Assembly: GCF_019175385.1 (NCBI RefSeq)
Contig: NC_083346.1
Coordinates: 90,836,333 to 90,900,332 of the forward strand
Length of the DNA stretch: 64,000 nt
Source: Lycium barbarum
Lineage: Eukaryota > Streptophyta > Magnoliopsida > Solanales > Solanaceae
Reading direction: 5' to 3'
The notes under the pieces are model-generated. The model was not told the DNA's origin, searched no databases, and worked only from the letters and a program-made list of their open reading frames with translations. Positions 43,368 through 57,300 of this stretch are shown here, piece after piece. How positions within the stretch are numbered: position 1 is the first letter of the stretch; every line of letters begins with the position of its first letter. A program made the position numbers and the translations under genes.

Positions 43368-45771
43368 GGATGTCTATTGTTAGATAATATGCCTCGTTAA
43401 AACCTTACTAGGAAAAATCCCGTGGGAAAAAGTACTAGTGAAGGAAAAGGAGTACACATATCTAGTTATACGCATTGCTAGTTGCCTCATTAAAAATCTT
43501 GTGAGGAAAACCCTGTGGGACAAAATCTCAACTAAGGAAAAAGAGTACAGCTCGTATTAAATACTCCCCCTGATTAAACATCACTTAATTCTTGTACATG
43601 ATGCCTTCCGATCTTGTATAACAGCTTTCCAAATATTAATATTATCAGTGTCTTTGTGATCAAATCACGTTCATGAAGATGTTGAATCCTTAAGCTCATC
43701 CTGATATATCACTTGCTTGCTTCACGATCATTGTTATCTTTTGCATGATTTACGTAAATAGCAAATGATTGACTACTTAGAGGAACAACATAAATATGGA
43801 AGCACCCCGTATGCACACAAATAACTTTGTATGATCTAGCATCAAATAATCTTCCCGCATTTCATAACCAACGATCCCTTGAAAATGTTGGTTAGAAATA
43901 ATAAATCCATATCAATATTTCATTCCACTCTAATATCTCCACGTAAAATGAAATTATATCTTGCCATTTTTATGAGATCAAAACTGATCTTTCTTTATGT
44001 TAAGCAATCTCACAGCTATTAGAATCGCTTTAAATCCTTCAAGGATTTTCATATACACTTCACTGTCTAGCTAGACATTACAAAAATTCATTATACACAT
44101 TCAAGTTTTTCATGTATTGCCAAACTTGAAGAAACCTCATTGCATTCACCACAGGAGAACATACCTCCATACAATAATGCCAGGATTTTTGTGAAAGACT
44201 TTTATGCCACAAGGCACAAACTGTACTTTATATTTTACGACGGTATCATTTTACTTTTCACACAATAACATATTTGTACCCCACTGCCATTATACCTTGA
44301 GGTCCTTGGATTATATGTCCAAAACATCACTTTTTCGAGTGAAATAAAATATACTTGAATTATGTATTTTTATTCAGCCAATAATTTATCTTTCCACACT
44401 TTTTGACGAATTTAAACTCAAGATCCTCGTCACCATTTATAATTTTAAGTGATATATTATATCAAAGATACCGGTGATGGTCATTTGATATCAGTTCCAA
44501 TGAGACATAACTTATCGAGATCTCTTCATTTTTTCATCATTTTCAGGAACCTGAAACTTTCCCACGGTTTTATGAAGTGTTATGTCATGGTGCTCTTTTA
44601 AAGCACTTGTCTCATCATTATGACCGTCTTGATCATTTGCTCCTGTCCTTCTACAAGGAGTTTTATGTTTGAAACCGATTGGTCTATCGCCATAGACTCT
44701 GTCCTTCAAGGACTTTAGTCAAATTGGGGCATTTGCGGCTAGAATATAATATTCACTTTTGGGTCAGCAAATGCATCTGGCAGTTAACTTGAATTATCTT
44801 TTCAACGAGGATCATACCAGTGATAATTCCTTACATATACCTTATTTTATAGCCGCTTATCATCCCTCCCCCTAATGTTAGGAAATCTAACATTTACCTC
44901 TCAACCTTATTTGGGGATCCATCTTTGTGCGTTGTGCTGGAATAATTAAATCATATACCGTTCATTCAAATTTTCAAATGGGAATTATTTGGTTCTTGAC
45001 CCTGAACCAATTATGATAGGGGAAGTTATTTATTATAAATTGTTAGCTTGATGCATACAATCTCTGCTACATATTAAATAACACATCTCATAGAAAATAT
45101 CTATTTGGAAGTTTTGTTCTCATAACCAATTGTTTGGCTACAATTGGAGGCACACAATTTCTACTAAACCAACTTGGATATAAACTAGTGTTATTAACAT
45201 AATTTCATAATTTGGAACCGTGTAATTTCATAATTTAGAACCGTGCTCATAATTTAACAATTTGAGCAAACAACCTTGCAAAAAACAAATTGCAAGTCGA
45301 TAACAAAGCACATGTGACCATACCATAGATGCATCCATTAAAGCATATAATAGTAAATCAGTCCACATGGTAGGTGATTGGGCCCTATATATATATATCA
45401 CCTTTATACGTTCCAAAATCATGGGATACAATCCCAACCTTAGCTGGTAAATTAATCAATTTGTCATCATGAAAACAGAAGCACAAGAGAATTCTTGAGA
45501 ATATTTTATTTCTTCAATATATAACCACATGAATTCTCAATTACTTTTGCATCACATTTTAACCCGGATGGTCAACCGGTCATGCAAACTTCCATAGCAT
45601 GTGATTCCATCATGCTTGTATTTATGTGGTACGAATTCAGAGGAAAAATAGACATCTTTTTCAGATACATTTTTTTACCTGCTATAGTTGTAGTAATATG
45701 AAAATATTAAACCTTCCCATAATTTATAGTCTCAATATAATTCATATTTGGCCAATGTCATTGAAACGTAA
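43368..45771 (-). other. Non-coding 3' internal region of the Copia-like element
   Basis: No supported reading frame. Repeated phrases such as CTCGTTAAAACCTTACTAGG and CTCATTAAAAATCTTGTGAG near 43390-43530 form a short internal duplication. Confidence 0.6.
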
Positions 45772-48412
45772 TGTAACGAGCCGCTTGGTCGTTATAGTAT
45801 TTTTGGCACTTTTGACCTTTCTCCGAGCTTGTTTATCTTACATTTGACCCGAAGGGACCGTTGACATGCTTCCCGAGGTGATTAGATTTGATTCGAGCGA
45901 CTCTTTGTGAAATTTGGGCTAAAAGCAAAAAAGAGTTGACTCAAAGTTGACTTTTGGGCAAACAGACCTTTTTCAGAAATCTGTCAATTCCGAGAGGTCC
46001 GGATGGTCTTTTAGAACTTGTGTGTATATTTGGTTCGGTTCCCAATGCACTCGGGTACATTTTTGGACTTGGGTTGGGAAGTTGAAATTGAGGTATCGGG
46101 GGTTGACTCGGTCAACGAGACATCAGTTGGGAATTCTGAGGCCACGAGTGCGTTCGTAGCGAGATTTTATATGTGTCTGTGTATGTGGTTTGTGAGGATA
46201 TGACTTCAGGTATTAGTTGGGATTTCAGATTGAGATTGTGTTTATTTCGGGAAATTCTGGTGCTAGTGTCCGCCATGGCGGCACCCTTACCGTCCCAGCG
46301 GCACCGCCATGGACCACTGGGGCGGGCAATCGTATCTGTAGCCTGACCGTCTAGGCGATCTGAGAGGCAGTCGGGGTGGGACCGCTATATCGGTATCGGG
46401 CCTGTTATTTCATTAATTGTGTCTTAAAAGCCTTTAGTCTCTCATTTATTACTATTCCGTATATTAAGCTATTGGGAGCAATTCTAGAGGATTCTTGGTG
46501 GTAAGTCCTTCTAATCTCTTCGTTATTCCATTACCCCGAATCATCTTAGAATCCCTTTACCTTGTTAGTTCATTAAGTAATGGAAGATTAAGAGTGGGTT
46601 TAATGAGTATTCTATCTAGGCTTTTAAATCATGATTTGTTTGTTGGGTTAGCTTCTTTAAGCATTGAATTGATGATTAGAATTCTTTATTTCATAATTTG
46701 TTCCTAATTAGAGGCTAATTTGTGGAATTGGAAGTTAGGGTTTATACCCAAATTTGGGGGTTTTGCCTAGAATCTGAAATAGAGTGAATTGTTGATTATT
46801 CTAGCTTGCTAAGTATGGGAATTGATCACCTAGAGGTTTAATTTCATGTTGGGATCTTTAAATCCCTAATTTCACCCTTTTCGTTCATAAACCCTATTCC
46901 ATAGGTTGGGGATTTGGGTCTTGATAGAAGTACAGTTTGTTTTGATGTTCTCTTTGACTCTAATTTCATGATTCAAATATGCTTAGACTTTCTCGATCTC
47001 GAGGCTCAAAGGAAAGGAAAAGCATTGCTGTTAGGCCTTCCAGGTAGGTTACGGTTTACCCTATGGTGAGACTTCGTTTAGCGAAGCATATATTTAGATG
47101 ATATTATTGGAGAAAGCATGTATACCTACGGGTATGAAGTTGGGTTAGATATTATCTTAGGTTGGGCCCTGTTATGTGATTGGGGTTAGCCACCCCATTA
47201 TGTTGTGATTTGATTTGTTCTATTGTATTTGGTTTGATGCCACTTGATGATAGTAGATATTGGAGACTATTGATATATCTTGATCATACTATTGTAGTAC
47301 CTTACTTATTAACGTTTGATACGAGGATAGTGTTCTATATGGCTTTTGTAGCCTTTTCATGATGTTGTTGGCGTACCCATGCTTGGTACTTGTGATATTG
47401 ATCTGATCATTGATGTTGAACTCATACATTGCACGCATTCTCATCCTTCATGATATACTGTTAATACATTGATGATACTTGAGGAAACACTGTGATGAGC
47501 TAGGCTCAGTTGGATGAGAGTGACGTGAGGGCCGATATCCGATGGTTGTCTCAGAATCATGATTGTGTGGTAGTGAATCCAGATGTTTATGCCGGGGTCG
47601 TGAGGTAGCGGTATCCAGGTTGTCGCGGATTGTGAGATACATGAACTCCGCGAGTCCCCCATGGGTTGTGCTACCGAGACATCGATACTTCCGTCCGGAG
47701 TACATGTGTACACAGCATTGCATTGAATCCACATTTCATACATTATTGCATTGCATTGCATTATGGCTTGTGTTGATGATCTGGTGATATATATGTGTTA
47801 TTTGGATTCAAATTGATTATTTTGAGACTTGGCACACTTAGGACTAGATGCTATTACCTAGGTGACGACGTGTACTTGGTTTCTGATTTGTGTTGACTTA
47901 TACTTGTTGATTATCTATTTATCTTACTTTATTATCTTGATTATGTTAGCTAAACTTAGTCGGCCTATAATACCTACTAGTACTGTGGTTTTGTACTGAC
48001 CTGCACTTGCTGCATTCCAGGTTAGATCTACCTCTGTTTCTCGTGGCTGATAGTCGCTCTGAGAGTTGCTTAGAGTCTACAGGGTGAGCACGAGACGTCC
48101 GCTGCCTTGAAGATTCTTCTTTATTTATGTCTTATTTTCTATTCTGAGACATATTTAGACTTGATGTATTATTGATATTCGAGACTTGTATATTCTAGTT
48201 AGATGCTCTTATATGGATTAGACCCGACTCTGGGCTGTATTTTTATTATTTTCGTACTTTTTCTATATTTTTATCGTCAGACTTACGTGATTTTATCTCT
48301 TTCTCTTATTTAATTATTTATTTACGTTTTCACTGTCGTTGGGTTGAGGGTTCGCTTATCGAGGTGGGAAAGGTAGGTGCCCGTGCGACGTAGCTAGATT
48401 GGATCATGACCA
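45772..48412 (+). repeat. 5' LTR of the chromovirus
   Basis: TGTAACGAGCC ... GGATCATGACCA. It is nearly identical to the 3' LTR over long stretches (46,740-47,400 against 54,540-55,210) but more diverged at the start and in the palindromic block near 46,260-46,410. Confidence 0.85.
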
Positions 48413-48414
48413 GT

Positions 48415-48426
48415 TGGTATCAGAGC
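48415..48426 (+). other. Primer binding site of the chromovirus
   Basis: TGGTATCAGAGC, complementary to the 3' end of initiator Met tRNA, three bases after the LTR end. Confidence 0.9.
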
Positions 48427-48639
48427 ACTAGGTTACCCGGTCTATAATACAAGAGCATGTCTAGTAGAGTCTCGTGGATCGGTACGATAAGCTTCGTACT
48501 TATCTACGAGAAGCTATAGGACATTTAGGAAATCTCACTTTCTTTCATTCTTTCGTGCTACTTTATTCTAATTGGTATCTGGAACAATCGAATTGGTATC
48601 TGACTCTTATATCTTCTCTCATAGGTGGTGAGGACTCGA

Positions 48640-50178
48640 GCTACTATAGCCCGAGATCAGGTGCCAGACCCGCAACAGCGGCTGGCACCAGAGGGCGAGC
48701 GACAGCCAGAGGGCGCGGCAGAGCTAGAGGCCACGGGGCTGGGCTCCTGCGGTAGGACAGCGGCGCGAGAGATCTCCGTCTCCAGAGCCTGAGGATTAGT
48801 AGGTCCGAGAAAAGGCCGTCGAGGATGATATGGCCCCAACCCGGATTCAGCCCGAGATTACTTCTGATATGACTATGCAGGATACTATGGCTCGTGTTCT
48901 ACTCCATCTAGATGCCCAGCAGAATACCGCTTGTATTATTACTCTGGGCGGAGGTTCGAAGACTAGAGTTGGGGCGCAAACCCCTGAGCAAAGACCTACT
49001 CGAGTAGCAGACTCCGCTGCAGCTATGGCTCCCTGTATTGATGCAATGCCAGCCTCGGGGGATGATCTTAGACCCGTTGAGGGTCCTGTTATGACCTTCA
49101 CTAACCAGGATCTTGTTGGGAGGTTTAGAAAGTTTGAGCCGCCGAGGTTTTTGGGTACTTCTGCAGAGGACTCTTATGAGTTCATCTTGGATATGCATGA
49201 GTTGCTACATAAGATGGGGATCAGAGAGATCCATAGAGTCGACTACGTGTGCTACCAGTTTCGCGGCGACGCGATGACTTTGTGGAGGTATTTTGTTCTA
49301 GAAAACTAGAGGGTTCTCCTCCCCTGACTTGGACTCAGTTCTACCGGGCCTTCCTGACAAGTATGTGCCCTGGGCTTTGAGGAAGGCGCATAGGGATGAG
49401 TTTCTAAATCTTCAGCAGAGGGGTATGTCCGTGGAGGCCTATGTGACCCACTATCTGTAGCTGGCTTATTATTCCACTTCCTTGATCCCTACTGAGCTTG
49501 ACAGGATTAGGCGTTTTGTTGGTGGGCTAGTTGGTTTTCTTCAGATTCCTTGCCTTCAAATGGAGGCTATGGGGTCTTCCTTCCAGTCCATTGTTGAGCA
49601 GGCTTCTTTGGTTGAGGCCGCTAAGGCCAGTGCATTTGGAGGGGTGGTGAGAGGAAGCAGTGTCAGATTGAGAGGTATGGTGGTTCTAGTTCGAGGGGTG
49701 CCGGTCAGTGTTCTAGGCTGTATCAGCCATATTCGTGCCACCCTGCGCACTCAGCCTTGCAGGTTTCCTCTAGTGACCCACCCAGGCAGAGAGCTCATTT
49801 TCTGGACCAGTAGATAGGGTTGTCTCAGCCGAGTCCTCAGCTTCAGTTTATTAGTCTCATCCCTCTCAGGGCTGTTTCGCATGTGGAGAGCTTGGGCATA
49901 TTGCTAGGAGATATCCCCGAGCCAGGCGGGATTATTTGTCTCAACGGACTCCGACATCGTTTAGTAGTCGAGGTGGTGCTTCTCAGACCGGCGGTGCTCA
50001 GTCAGGCCGTGGTGGTTCTCAGGTTTCTAAAGGTGGATCCCAAGTTGGTAGAGGTGGGTCCCAGAGTTCGAGAGGTGGATCTCAGTCTGGACATAGTAGG
50101 GCCCAGTGTTACTCATTCCCTAGTAGAACTGAGGCAGAGGCCTCAAATGCTGTTATCTCAGGTACTGTTTCTGTCTGA
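48640..50178 (+). pseudogene. Chromovirus gag remnant
   Basis: The capsid part is readable at 48830-49309: VGRFRKFEPPRFLGTSAEDS, HELLHKMGIREIHRVDYVCY, FRGDAMTLWRYF. Upstream is an Arg/Gly-rich N-terminal piece (RGRATARGRGRARGHG). Downstream are frameshifted fragments, a degraded zinc knuckle CFACGELGHIARRYP (last Cys changed to Tyr) near 49876-49920, and a Ser/Gly-rich linker with repeated RGGSQ. A product is not expected. Confidence 0.85.
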
Positions 50179-53100
50179 CATAAAGTAGCTTCCGTGTTAT
50201 TTTATCCTAGATCCACTTATTCGCATATGTCGACATATCATGTCGTTGATTGGGATTTGCCTTGTGATAGCATAGCTATACCTGTTCATGTGTCTATTCC
50301 GGTTGGATATTCTGCTATTATTGATCGAGTTTATCGGTCTTGTTTGGTTAATTTTATGGGGTATGACACTTGGGTGGATTTGATGATTCTTGATATGGTG
50401 GACTTTGAAATTATCTTGGGTATGACCTGGCTTTCTCTTTATCATGCGATCTTGGACTGTCATGCCAAGACAGTCACCTTAGCCATGTTGGGCATCCCTA
50501 GACTTGAGTGGATGGGTACTCCTAGCCCTGCTTTGAAGAAGATCATTTCCTTCCTTCATGCGAAGAAATTAGTCAATAAGGGGTGTTTAGCTAATCTGGC
50601 TCACGTACGTGACACGACTGTTGCATCTCCACCCCTTGAGTCCATTTCTATTGTGAGTGAGTTCGCGGAGGTATTCCTGAGAAATTTTCCGAGTATGTCA
50701 CCCGATCGTGACATTGACTTATGTATTGATTTGGATCCGGGCACTCTCCCTATTTCTATTCTGCCATATCGGATGACACCAACTAAGTTGAGGGAGCTTA
50801 AGGAAAAGTTGTAGGATTTATTGAGCAAGGGTTCATTAGACCGAGTGTCTCCCCTTGGGGGTGCTCCTGTGTTATTTGTGAAGAAGAAAGATGGAACCAT
50901 GAGGATGTGCATTGATTATCGCTAGCTGAACAAGGTTACTATTCGGAACAAGTGCCCTATGCCTCGTATCAATGATCTACTTGACCAACTTCAGGGTGCT
51001 TCAGTGTTTTCAAAGATTAACGCGTTCGGGCTACTACCAGTTGAGGATCAGGGCTGAGGATATTTTGAAGACAGCCTTTCGGATGAGATGAGGTCATTAT
51101 GAGTTTCTGGTGATGTCATTTGGGCTTACCAATGCCCCGGCTGCATTTATGACTTTGATGAATGACATCTTTAGGTCATTCCTTAACTCTTTCATGATTG
51201 TGTTTATTAATGATATCTTGGTGTATTCCAAGAGTAGAGAGGAGTATGAGAGCCATCTTCGTGCTGTACTTGGGTTGTTGAAGAAGAATAACTTATTTTG
51301 CTAAGTTTTTGAAGTGTGAGTTTTGGTTGGAGTCTGTGGCATTCTTGGGCCATGTTGTGTCTAAGGATGGGATTATGGTTGATCCACAGAAGATTGAGGC
51401 TGTGAGGGGTTGGGCGAGGCCCACTACTGTTACTGAGATTGGTAGTTTTGTGGGTTTGGCCAGCTACTACCATCGATTTTTGAAGGGTTTTGCTTCTATT
51501 GCTTCGTCTTTGACCAGATTGACTTAGAAGGATGTTCCCTTCCAGTGGCCTGATGATTGTGAGGAGAGCTTTCAAAAGCTCAAGTCTCTTTTGACTTCAG
51601 CCTCGATTCTGGCATTACCCGTGAAGGTTAAGGATTTCGCGATCTATTATGATGCATCCCATATGGGTTTGGGTGTTGTGTTGATGCAGGAGGGAAGAGT
51701 GATAGCCTATGCTTCCCGTCAGTTAAAGATCCATATGAAGAATTACCCTACCCATGATTTGGAGTTATTGGCCGTGGTCTTTGATTTGAAGATTTGGAGG
51801 CATTACTTGTATGGTGACCATTGTTAGATTTTCACCGATCATTGTAGCCTTTAGCATGTGTTTACCCAGAGAGATCTTAATTCCAGGCAGCGCAGACGGA
51901 TGGAGCTCCTGAAGGACTATGATATCTCTATTTTATATCACCCAAGGAAAGCCAATATTGTTGCTGATGCCTTGAGTCGCAAGGCAGTGAGTATGGGGAG
52001 TTTAGCTGGATTGATTATTTTCGAGAGCCCGTTGGCCATGGAGGTTCAAACTCTGGCCAACAGTTTCATTCGTTTTGATATTTGAGCCCCAGGCAGAGTT
52101 TTGGCTTGTGTTGAGGTGAGGTCTTCCTTATTAGATCAGATCAGGACTCATCAGTTTGAGGATGCTCAGTTGAGCAAGATTCGACAGGGTTCTGAGGGGT
52201 GAGGCCAAGGAGGCCATGATTAATACTGAGGGCATTTTGAGGATTAAGGGGTGTGTGTGCGTTCCTCGTGTTGGTGATTTGATTCGGTTGATCTTGACTA
52301 AGGCTCATACCTCTCGATATTCCATTCATCTGGGGGCGACTAAGATGTATCGTGATTTGGGGCAACACTATTGGTGGCGTCGGATGAAGAGGGATATAGC
52401 TGATTTCGTGGCTAAGTATGGTAATTGTCAACAAGTTAAGTATGAGCACCAGTGACCCGGTGTTGTACTTCAGAGGATGCCCATTCCCAAGTGAAAGTGG
52501 GAGAGGATCTCCATGGATTTTGTTGTGGGTCTCCCAAAGACCCTGGGTAAGTTTTACTCGATTTGTGTGATAGTTGATCGGTTGACTAAGTTCGCTCATT
52601 TCATTCCTGTTCAGATTTCCTATACCGAGAGGAAGTTAGCCAAGTTGTACATTCGGGATATTATGAGATTGCATGGGGTTCCTATTTCTATCGTATCTGA
52701 TCGGGGTATTATTTTCACTTGCCATTTCTGGAGAGCCTTTCACGAGGAGTTGGGTAGTCGATTGGATCTTAGTACAACTTTTCACCCCTAGACCGATGGA
52801 CAGTCCGAGCGGACCATTCAGGTGCTCGAGGATATGTTGAGAGCTTGCGTTATTGATTTTGGTGGTCATTGGGACCAGTACTTTCCCTTGGCAGAGTTTG
52901 CATACAACAACCGTTATCATTCGAGTATTGGCATGGCGCCTTTTGAGGCTTTTTATGGTAGGAGATGTAGATCTCCAGTTGGCTGGTTTGATGGGTTTAA
53001 GGTTCGACCTTGGGTAAGGATCTGTTGGGAGAGTCCCTTGATAGAGTGAGGGTTATTCAGGCCAAGCTTTTGGCAACTCAGATTTGGCAAAAGATGTATG

Positions 53101-53550
53101 CAAACCAGAAGGTTCGAGATCTAGAGTTTATTGTTGTGACCATGTTCTGTTGAAGATTTTACCCATGAAGGGTGTCATGAGGTTTGGGAAGACAGGCAAG
53201 TTGAGTCCGAGGTATATTGGGCCTTTTGAGATTCTTGACTGTATGGGAGATGTTGCTTATAAGTTGGCCTTGCCGCCACGCTTGGCGAGAGTTCATCCAG
53301 TTCTTCATGTGTCTATGCTGAAGAAGTACCATGTCGATGGTGCTTACATTGTTCGTTGGGATTCGATATTGCTTGATGAGAATTTGACCCATGATGAGTA
53401 GCCTATTGTGATCTTGGATAGGCAGGTTTGAAAGTTGAGGTTGAAGGAGATTACTGTTGCAAAGGTGCAATGGAAGCACCGTATTGTTGAAGAGGCTACT
53501 TGGGAAACTGAGTCTGATATGCGTAACCGATACCCTCAGTTGTTCACCGA
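50179..53550 (+). pseudogene. Chromovirus pol remnant: protease, RT, RNase H, integrase, chromodomain
   Basis: Protease 50194-50480: the usual DPGSTYS active site reads YPRSTYSH, and FEIILGMTWL is kept. RT 50640-51530: [20 protein letters not shown], then FIND in place of the catalytic F/YxDD ([12 protein letters not shown]), [10 protein letters not shown]. RNase H 51591-52010: [37 protein letters not shown]. Integrase 52216-53050: GATKMYRDLGQHYWW, ISMDFVVGLPKTLG, VSDRG, TDGQSERTIQ. C-terminal part with LSPRYIGPFEILD, VHPVLHVSMLKKY and chromodomain VQWKHRIVEEATWETESDM. Stops are frequent (for example 50812, 50925, 51525, 51825, 52453, 52790), and two catalytic Asp residues are lost. Confidence 0.9.
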
Positions 53551-53595
53551 TTTAGGTACTTCCCCGCTCTTTTCCCTTCTTAGCTCGAGGACGAG

Positions 53596-56251
53596 TGATG
53601 GTCGTTATAGTCTTTCCGACACTTTTGACCTTTCCCCGAGCTTGTTTAGCTCATATTTAACCCGAGAGGATCGTTGACATGCTTCTCGAGGTGTTTAGAT
53701 TTGATTTAGGCGACTCTTTGTGAAATTTGGGCTTAAAGCGAAAAAGAGTTGACTCAAAGTTGACTTTTAAGTAAACAGATCTTTTTTGGAAATCCGTCAA
53801 TTTCGAGAGGGTCGGATAGTTCGATTCCCAATACACTCGGGTGTATTTTTGGACTTGGGTTGGGAAGTTGGAATTGAGATATCGGGGGTTGACTCGGTAA
53901 CCAAGACCTCCGTTGGGAATTCCGAGGCCACGAGTGCGTTCGTAGCGTGTTTTTATATGTGTCTGTGTATGTGGTTTGTGAGCAGAAGTCCTCGGGTATT
54001 AGTCGGGATTTCAGATTGAGTTTGTGTTTATTTCGAGAAATTCTGGTGTTGGTGTCCGCCATGGCGTCACCCTTACCGTCCAGTGGCACCGCTATAGCGG
54101 TGGGATGGACCGCTGGGGCTGGCAAGCGTATTTTTAGCCTGACCGTCTCGGCGGTCTGAGAGGCCGTCGGGGAGGGACCGCCATAGCGGTCCTGCTGCGC
54201 CGTATCGGTATCGAGCCTGTTATTTCATTAATTGTGTATTAAAAGCCCTTAGTCTCTCATTTATTACTATTCCGAAAATTGAGCTATTGGGAGCAATTCT
54301 AGTGGATTCTTGTAGAAGATTCTTAGTGGTAAGTCCTTATAGTCTCTTTTCTATGCCATTACCCCTAATCATCTTAGAATCCCTTTACCTTGTTAGTTCA
54401 TTAAGTAATGGAAGATTAAAAGTAGGTTTAATGAATATCCTATCTAGGCTTCTAAATCATGATTTGTTGGTTAGGTTAGCTTCTTTAAACATTGAATTGA
54501 TGATTAGAATCCTTTATTTCATAATTGTTTCCTAATAAGCGGCTAATTTGTGGAATTGGAAGTTAGGGTTTATACCCAAATTTGGGGTTTTTTCCTAGAA
54601 TCTGATATAGAGTGAATTGTGATTATTCTAGCATGCTAAAGATGGGAATTGATCACCTAGAGGTTTAATTTCATGTTGGGATCTTTAAATCCCTAATTTC
54701 ACCCTTTTCGTTCATAAACCCTATTCCATAGGTTGGGGATTTGGGTCTTGATAGAAGTACAGTTTGTTTTGATGTTCTCTTTGACTCTAATTTCATGATT
54801 CGAATATGCTTAGACTTTCTCGATCTCGAGGCTCAAAGGAAAGGAAAGGCATTGTTGTTCGGCCTTCCAGGTAGGTTACGGTTTACCCTATGATGAGACT
54901 TCGTTTAGCGAAGCATATATTTAGATGATATTATCGGAGAAAGCATGTATACCTACGGGTATGAAGTTGGGTTGGATATTATCTTAGGTTGGGCCCTGTT
55001 ATGTGATTGGGGTTAGCCACCCCATTATGTTGTGATTTGATTTGTTCTATTGTATTTGGTTTGATGCCAGTTGATGATAGTAGATATTGGAGACTATTGA
55101 TATATCTTGATCATACTATTGTAGTACCTTACTTATTGACGTTTGATACGAGGTTAGTGTTCTATATGGCTTTTGTAGCCTTTTCATGATGTTGTTGGCG
55201 TACCCATGCTTGGTACTTGTGATATTGATCTGATCATTGATGTTGAACTCATACATTGCACGCATTCTCATCCTTCATGATATACTGTTGATACATTGAT
55301 AATACTTGAAGAAATACTGTGATGAGTTGGGCTCAGTTGGATGAGAGTGACGTGAGGACTGATATCCGATGGTTATCCCGGAATCGTGGTTATGTGATAG
55401 TGAATCCCGATGTTTGTGACGGGATCGTGAGGTATCCAGATTGTCGTCGGACCATGAGGTACATGGACTCCGTGGGTTCCCCAGGGGTTGTGCTACCGAG
55501 ACATCGATACTTCCGTCCGGAGTACATGTGTACACAATATTGCATTGCGTCCACATTTCATACATTATTGCATTGCATTGTGTTATGGCTTGTGTTGATG
55601 ATCTGGTGATATACTTGTGTTATTTGGATTCGGATTGATTATTTTGAGACTTGGCACACTTGGGATTAGATGCTATAACCTAGGTATCGACGTGTACTTG
55701 GTTTCTGATTTATGCTGACTTATACTTGTTGATTATCTATTTATCTTACTTTATTATCTGGATTATATTAGCTAAACTTAGTCGGCCTATGATACCTACC
55801 AGTACTGTGGTTTTGTACTGACCTGCACTTACTGCATTCTTTTATGAATGCATAATTCCAGGTTGGATCTACCTATGTTTCTTGTGGTTGATAGTCGCTC
55901 CGAGAGTTTCTTAGAGTCTATAGGGTGAGCATGAGACGTTCGCTGCCTTGAAGATTCTTCTTTATTTATGTCTTATTTTCTATTTCGAGACATATTCAGA
56001 CTTGATGTATTATTGATATTCCAGACTTGTATATTCTAGTTAGATGCTCTTGTATGGATTAGACCAGACTCTGTGGTGTATTTTCCTGATTTTCGTACTT
56101 TTCTATATTATTATCGCTAGACTTACGTGATTTTATCTCTTCTTCTTATTTAATTATTTATTTATGTTTTCACTATCGTTGGGTTGAGGGCTCGCTTACC
56201 GAAGTGGAAAAGGTAGGTGCCAACGCAACTTAGCTAGATTGGGTCATGACA
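53596..56251 (+). repeat. 3' LTR of the chromovirus
   Basis: It begins TGATGGTCGTTATAG after TCGAGGACGAG and ends GGGTCATGACA. The expected purine-rich tract and the first bases matching the 5' LTR are missing, so a small deletion probably joined the end of pol to the LTR. Confidence 0.8.
54057..54192. repeat. Palindromic GC-rich block in the chromovirus 3' LTR
   Basis: It contains CGCCATGGCG (54057-54066), the perfect 14-bp palindrome ACCGCTATAGCGGT (54088-54101) and GGACCGC-CATA-GCGGTCC (54175-54192). The 5' LTR counterpart begins with CCGCCATGGCGG (46270-46281). Confidence 0.8.
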
Positions 56252-56256
56252 CGTAA

Positions 56257-57300
56257 AAAGTTTCTTTTCAGACTTACTACAACACCAATATTATGAGCAA
56301 TTCATTCCTCCGGGTAGTAACAAAGTCGCTTTTCCAGAGCTCCCAATTAATTATGTACGACCGCATATTTCATAATACCATCCATTTGGTGAACATATCC
56401 TTTTAGGGAGTAATTGTCATGATGGTCATGGTCAACACCTTTATATGCAAGATTTATTTCTTGCTATTACCCTTCGGCAATTCATGATAAGACATACCAC
56501 AATATTTGTGACGTACTAAAAGTACGTGGCCAATAACCGTTTATGCCAAAATACAAATTTTTTATTCTCTCAAACTTCCTTAGAGATGAGTTGTGGTATT
56601 TAATCAACCATACATTAGCACGTCCTTATCCATAATTTTTTTCACATCTTGACACATTCACTTTCAAGAATGGTAGAACATTTACAATGCTTCTCACAAG
56701 TCACATTCTCTTCATGCAATGGACTAAAATCATAATAAGCCCATTGTCTTTATCATATTCATAGACCACCTCGACATCACTTTGAAATTGTATTCCTTTC
56801 TTCTGATGGAGGATTTATAAAATTTTATCAAATTAGGTCCCACGACAACCGAGTGCCCATTGACCTTTCATACCATATTGATGACAACAATTACCTTCAC
56901 CTTTAGAAGGATCATTTTGAGAACCTATAATGTTCTTCCTTTTATATTACCATAATGACGATTAACATTATTTTGTCATTTTTCACGCCCACGTTCATTC
57001 GTTTGACCACTTGTTCTCATTTAGAATTATTATGCACTTCTACCACATTTCCCTCACGGAATGGAGCATATCAAGTGGAATGGGCTTCAAGATTTTTTCA
57101 TCAAAAGCTTCCTTGAGTCATCATTATATCAACAATATGGTGCATTGGGATTTAAACCCAACGTCTTACTCATATAGGCCATATCGCGATGAGACTTGAA
57201 CCCAACATCTTATCATCATAATACACTAGGACTTTAACCCGATGTCTTACTCTTTTGGTGCGATGGGACTTGAATTCACTGTCTTATCCTCAACCAATGA
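56257..57300 (-). pseudogene. Gag remnant with zinc knuckle of the Copia-like element
   Basis: Minus-strand fragments in more than one frame resemble the end of a plant Copia-type gag: GEGNCCHQYGMKGQWALGC near 56840-56900, then FDKIL, ILHQKKGIQFQSDVEVVY. This fits a CCHC knuckle (C-x2-C-x4-H-x4-C) with the second Cys changed. Many stops are present. Nothing after it looks like pol. Confidence 0.5.

Larger units (their letters stand above)
45772..56251 (+). mobile_element. Tekay-like Ty3/gypsy chromovirus, complete but dead
   Basis: A 10.5-kb element with perfect 5-bp target duplications CGTAA (45767-45771 and 56252-56256), LTRs of about 2.65 kb, a PBS, then gag, protease, RT, RNase H, integrase and a C-terminal chromodomain. 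The chromodomain and pol order place it in the chromoviruses. Its reading frames carry many stops. It inserted into the Copia-like element. Confidence 0.9.

Noticed and set aside
46495..48755. Open frames within the chromovirus LTRs (also 54287-55640)
   Set aside because: Paired LTR copies carry the same short frames only because they are duplicates; there is no protein similarity. The Arg-rich end at 48660-48755 is gag, not LTR.
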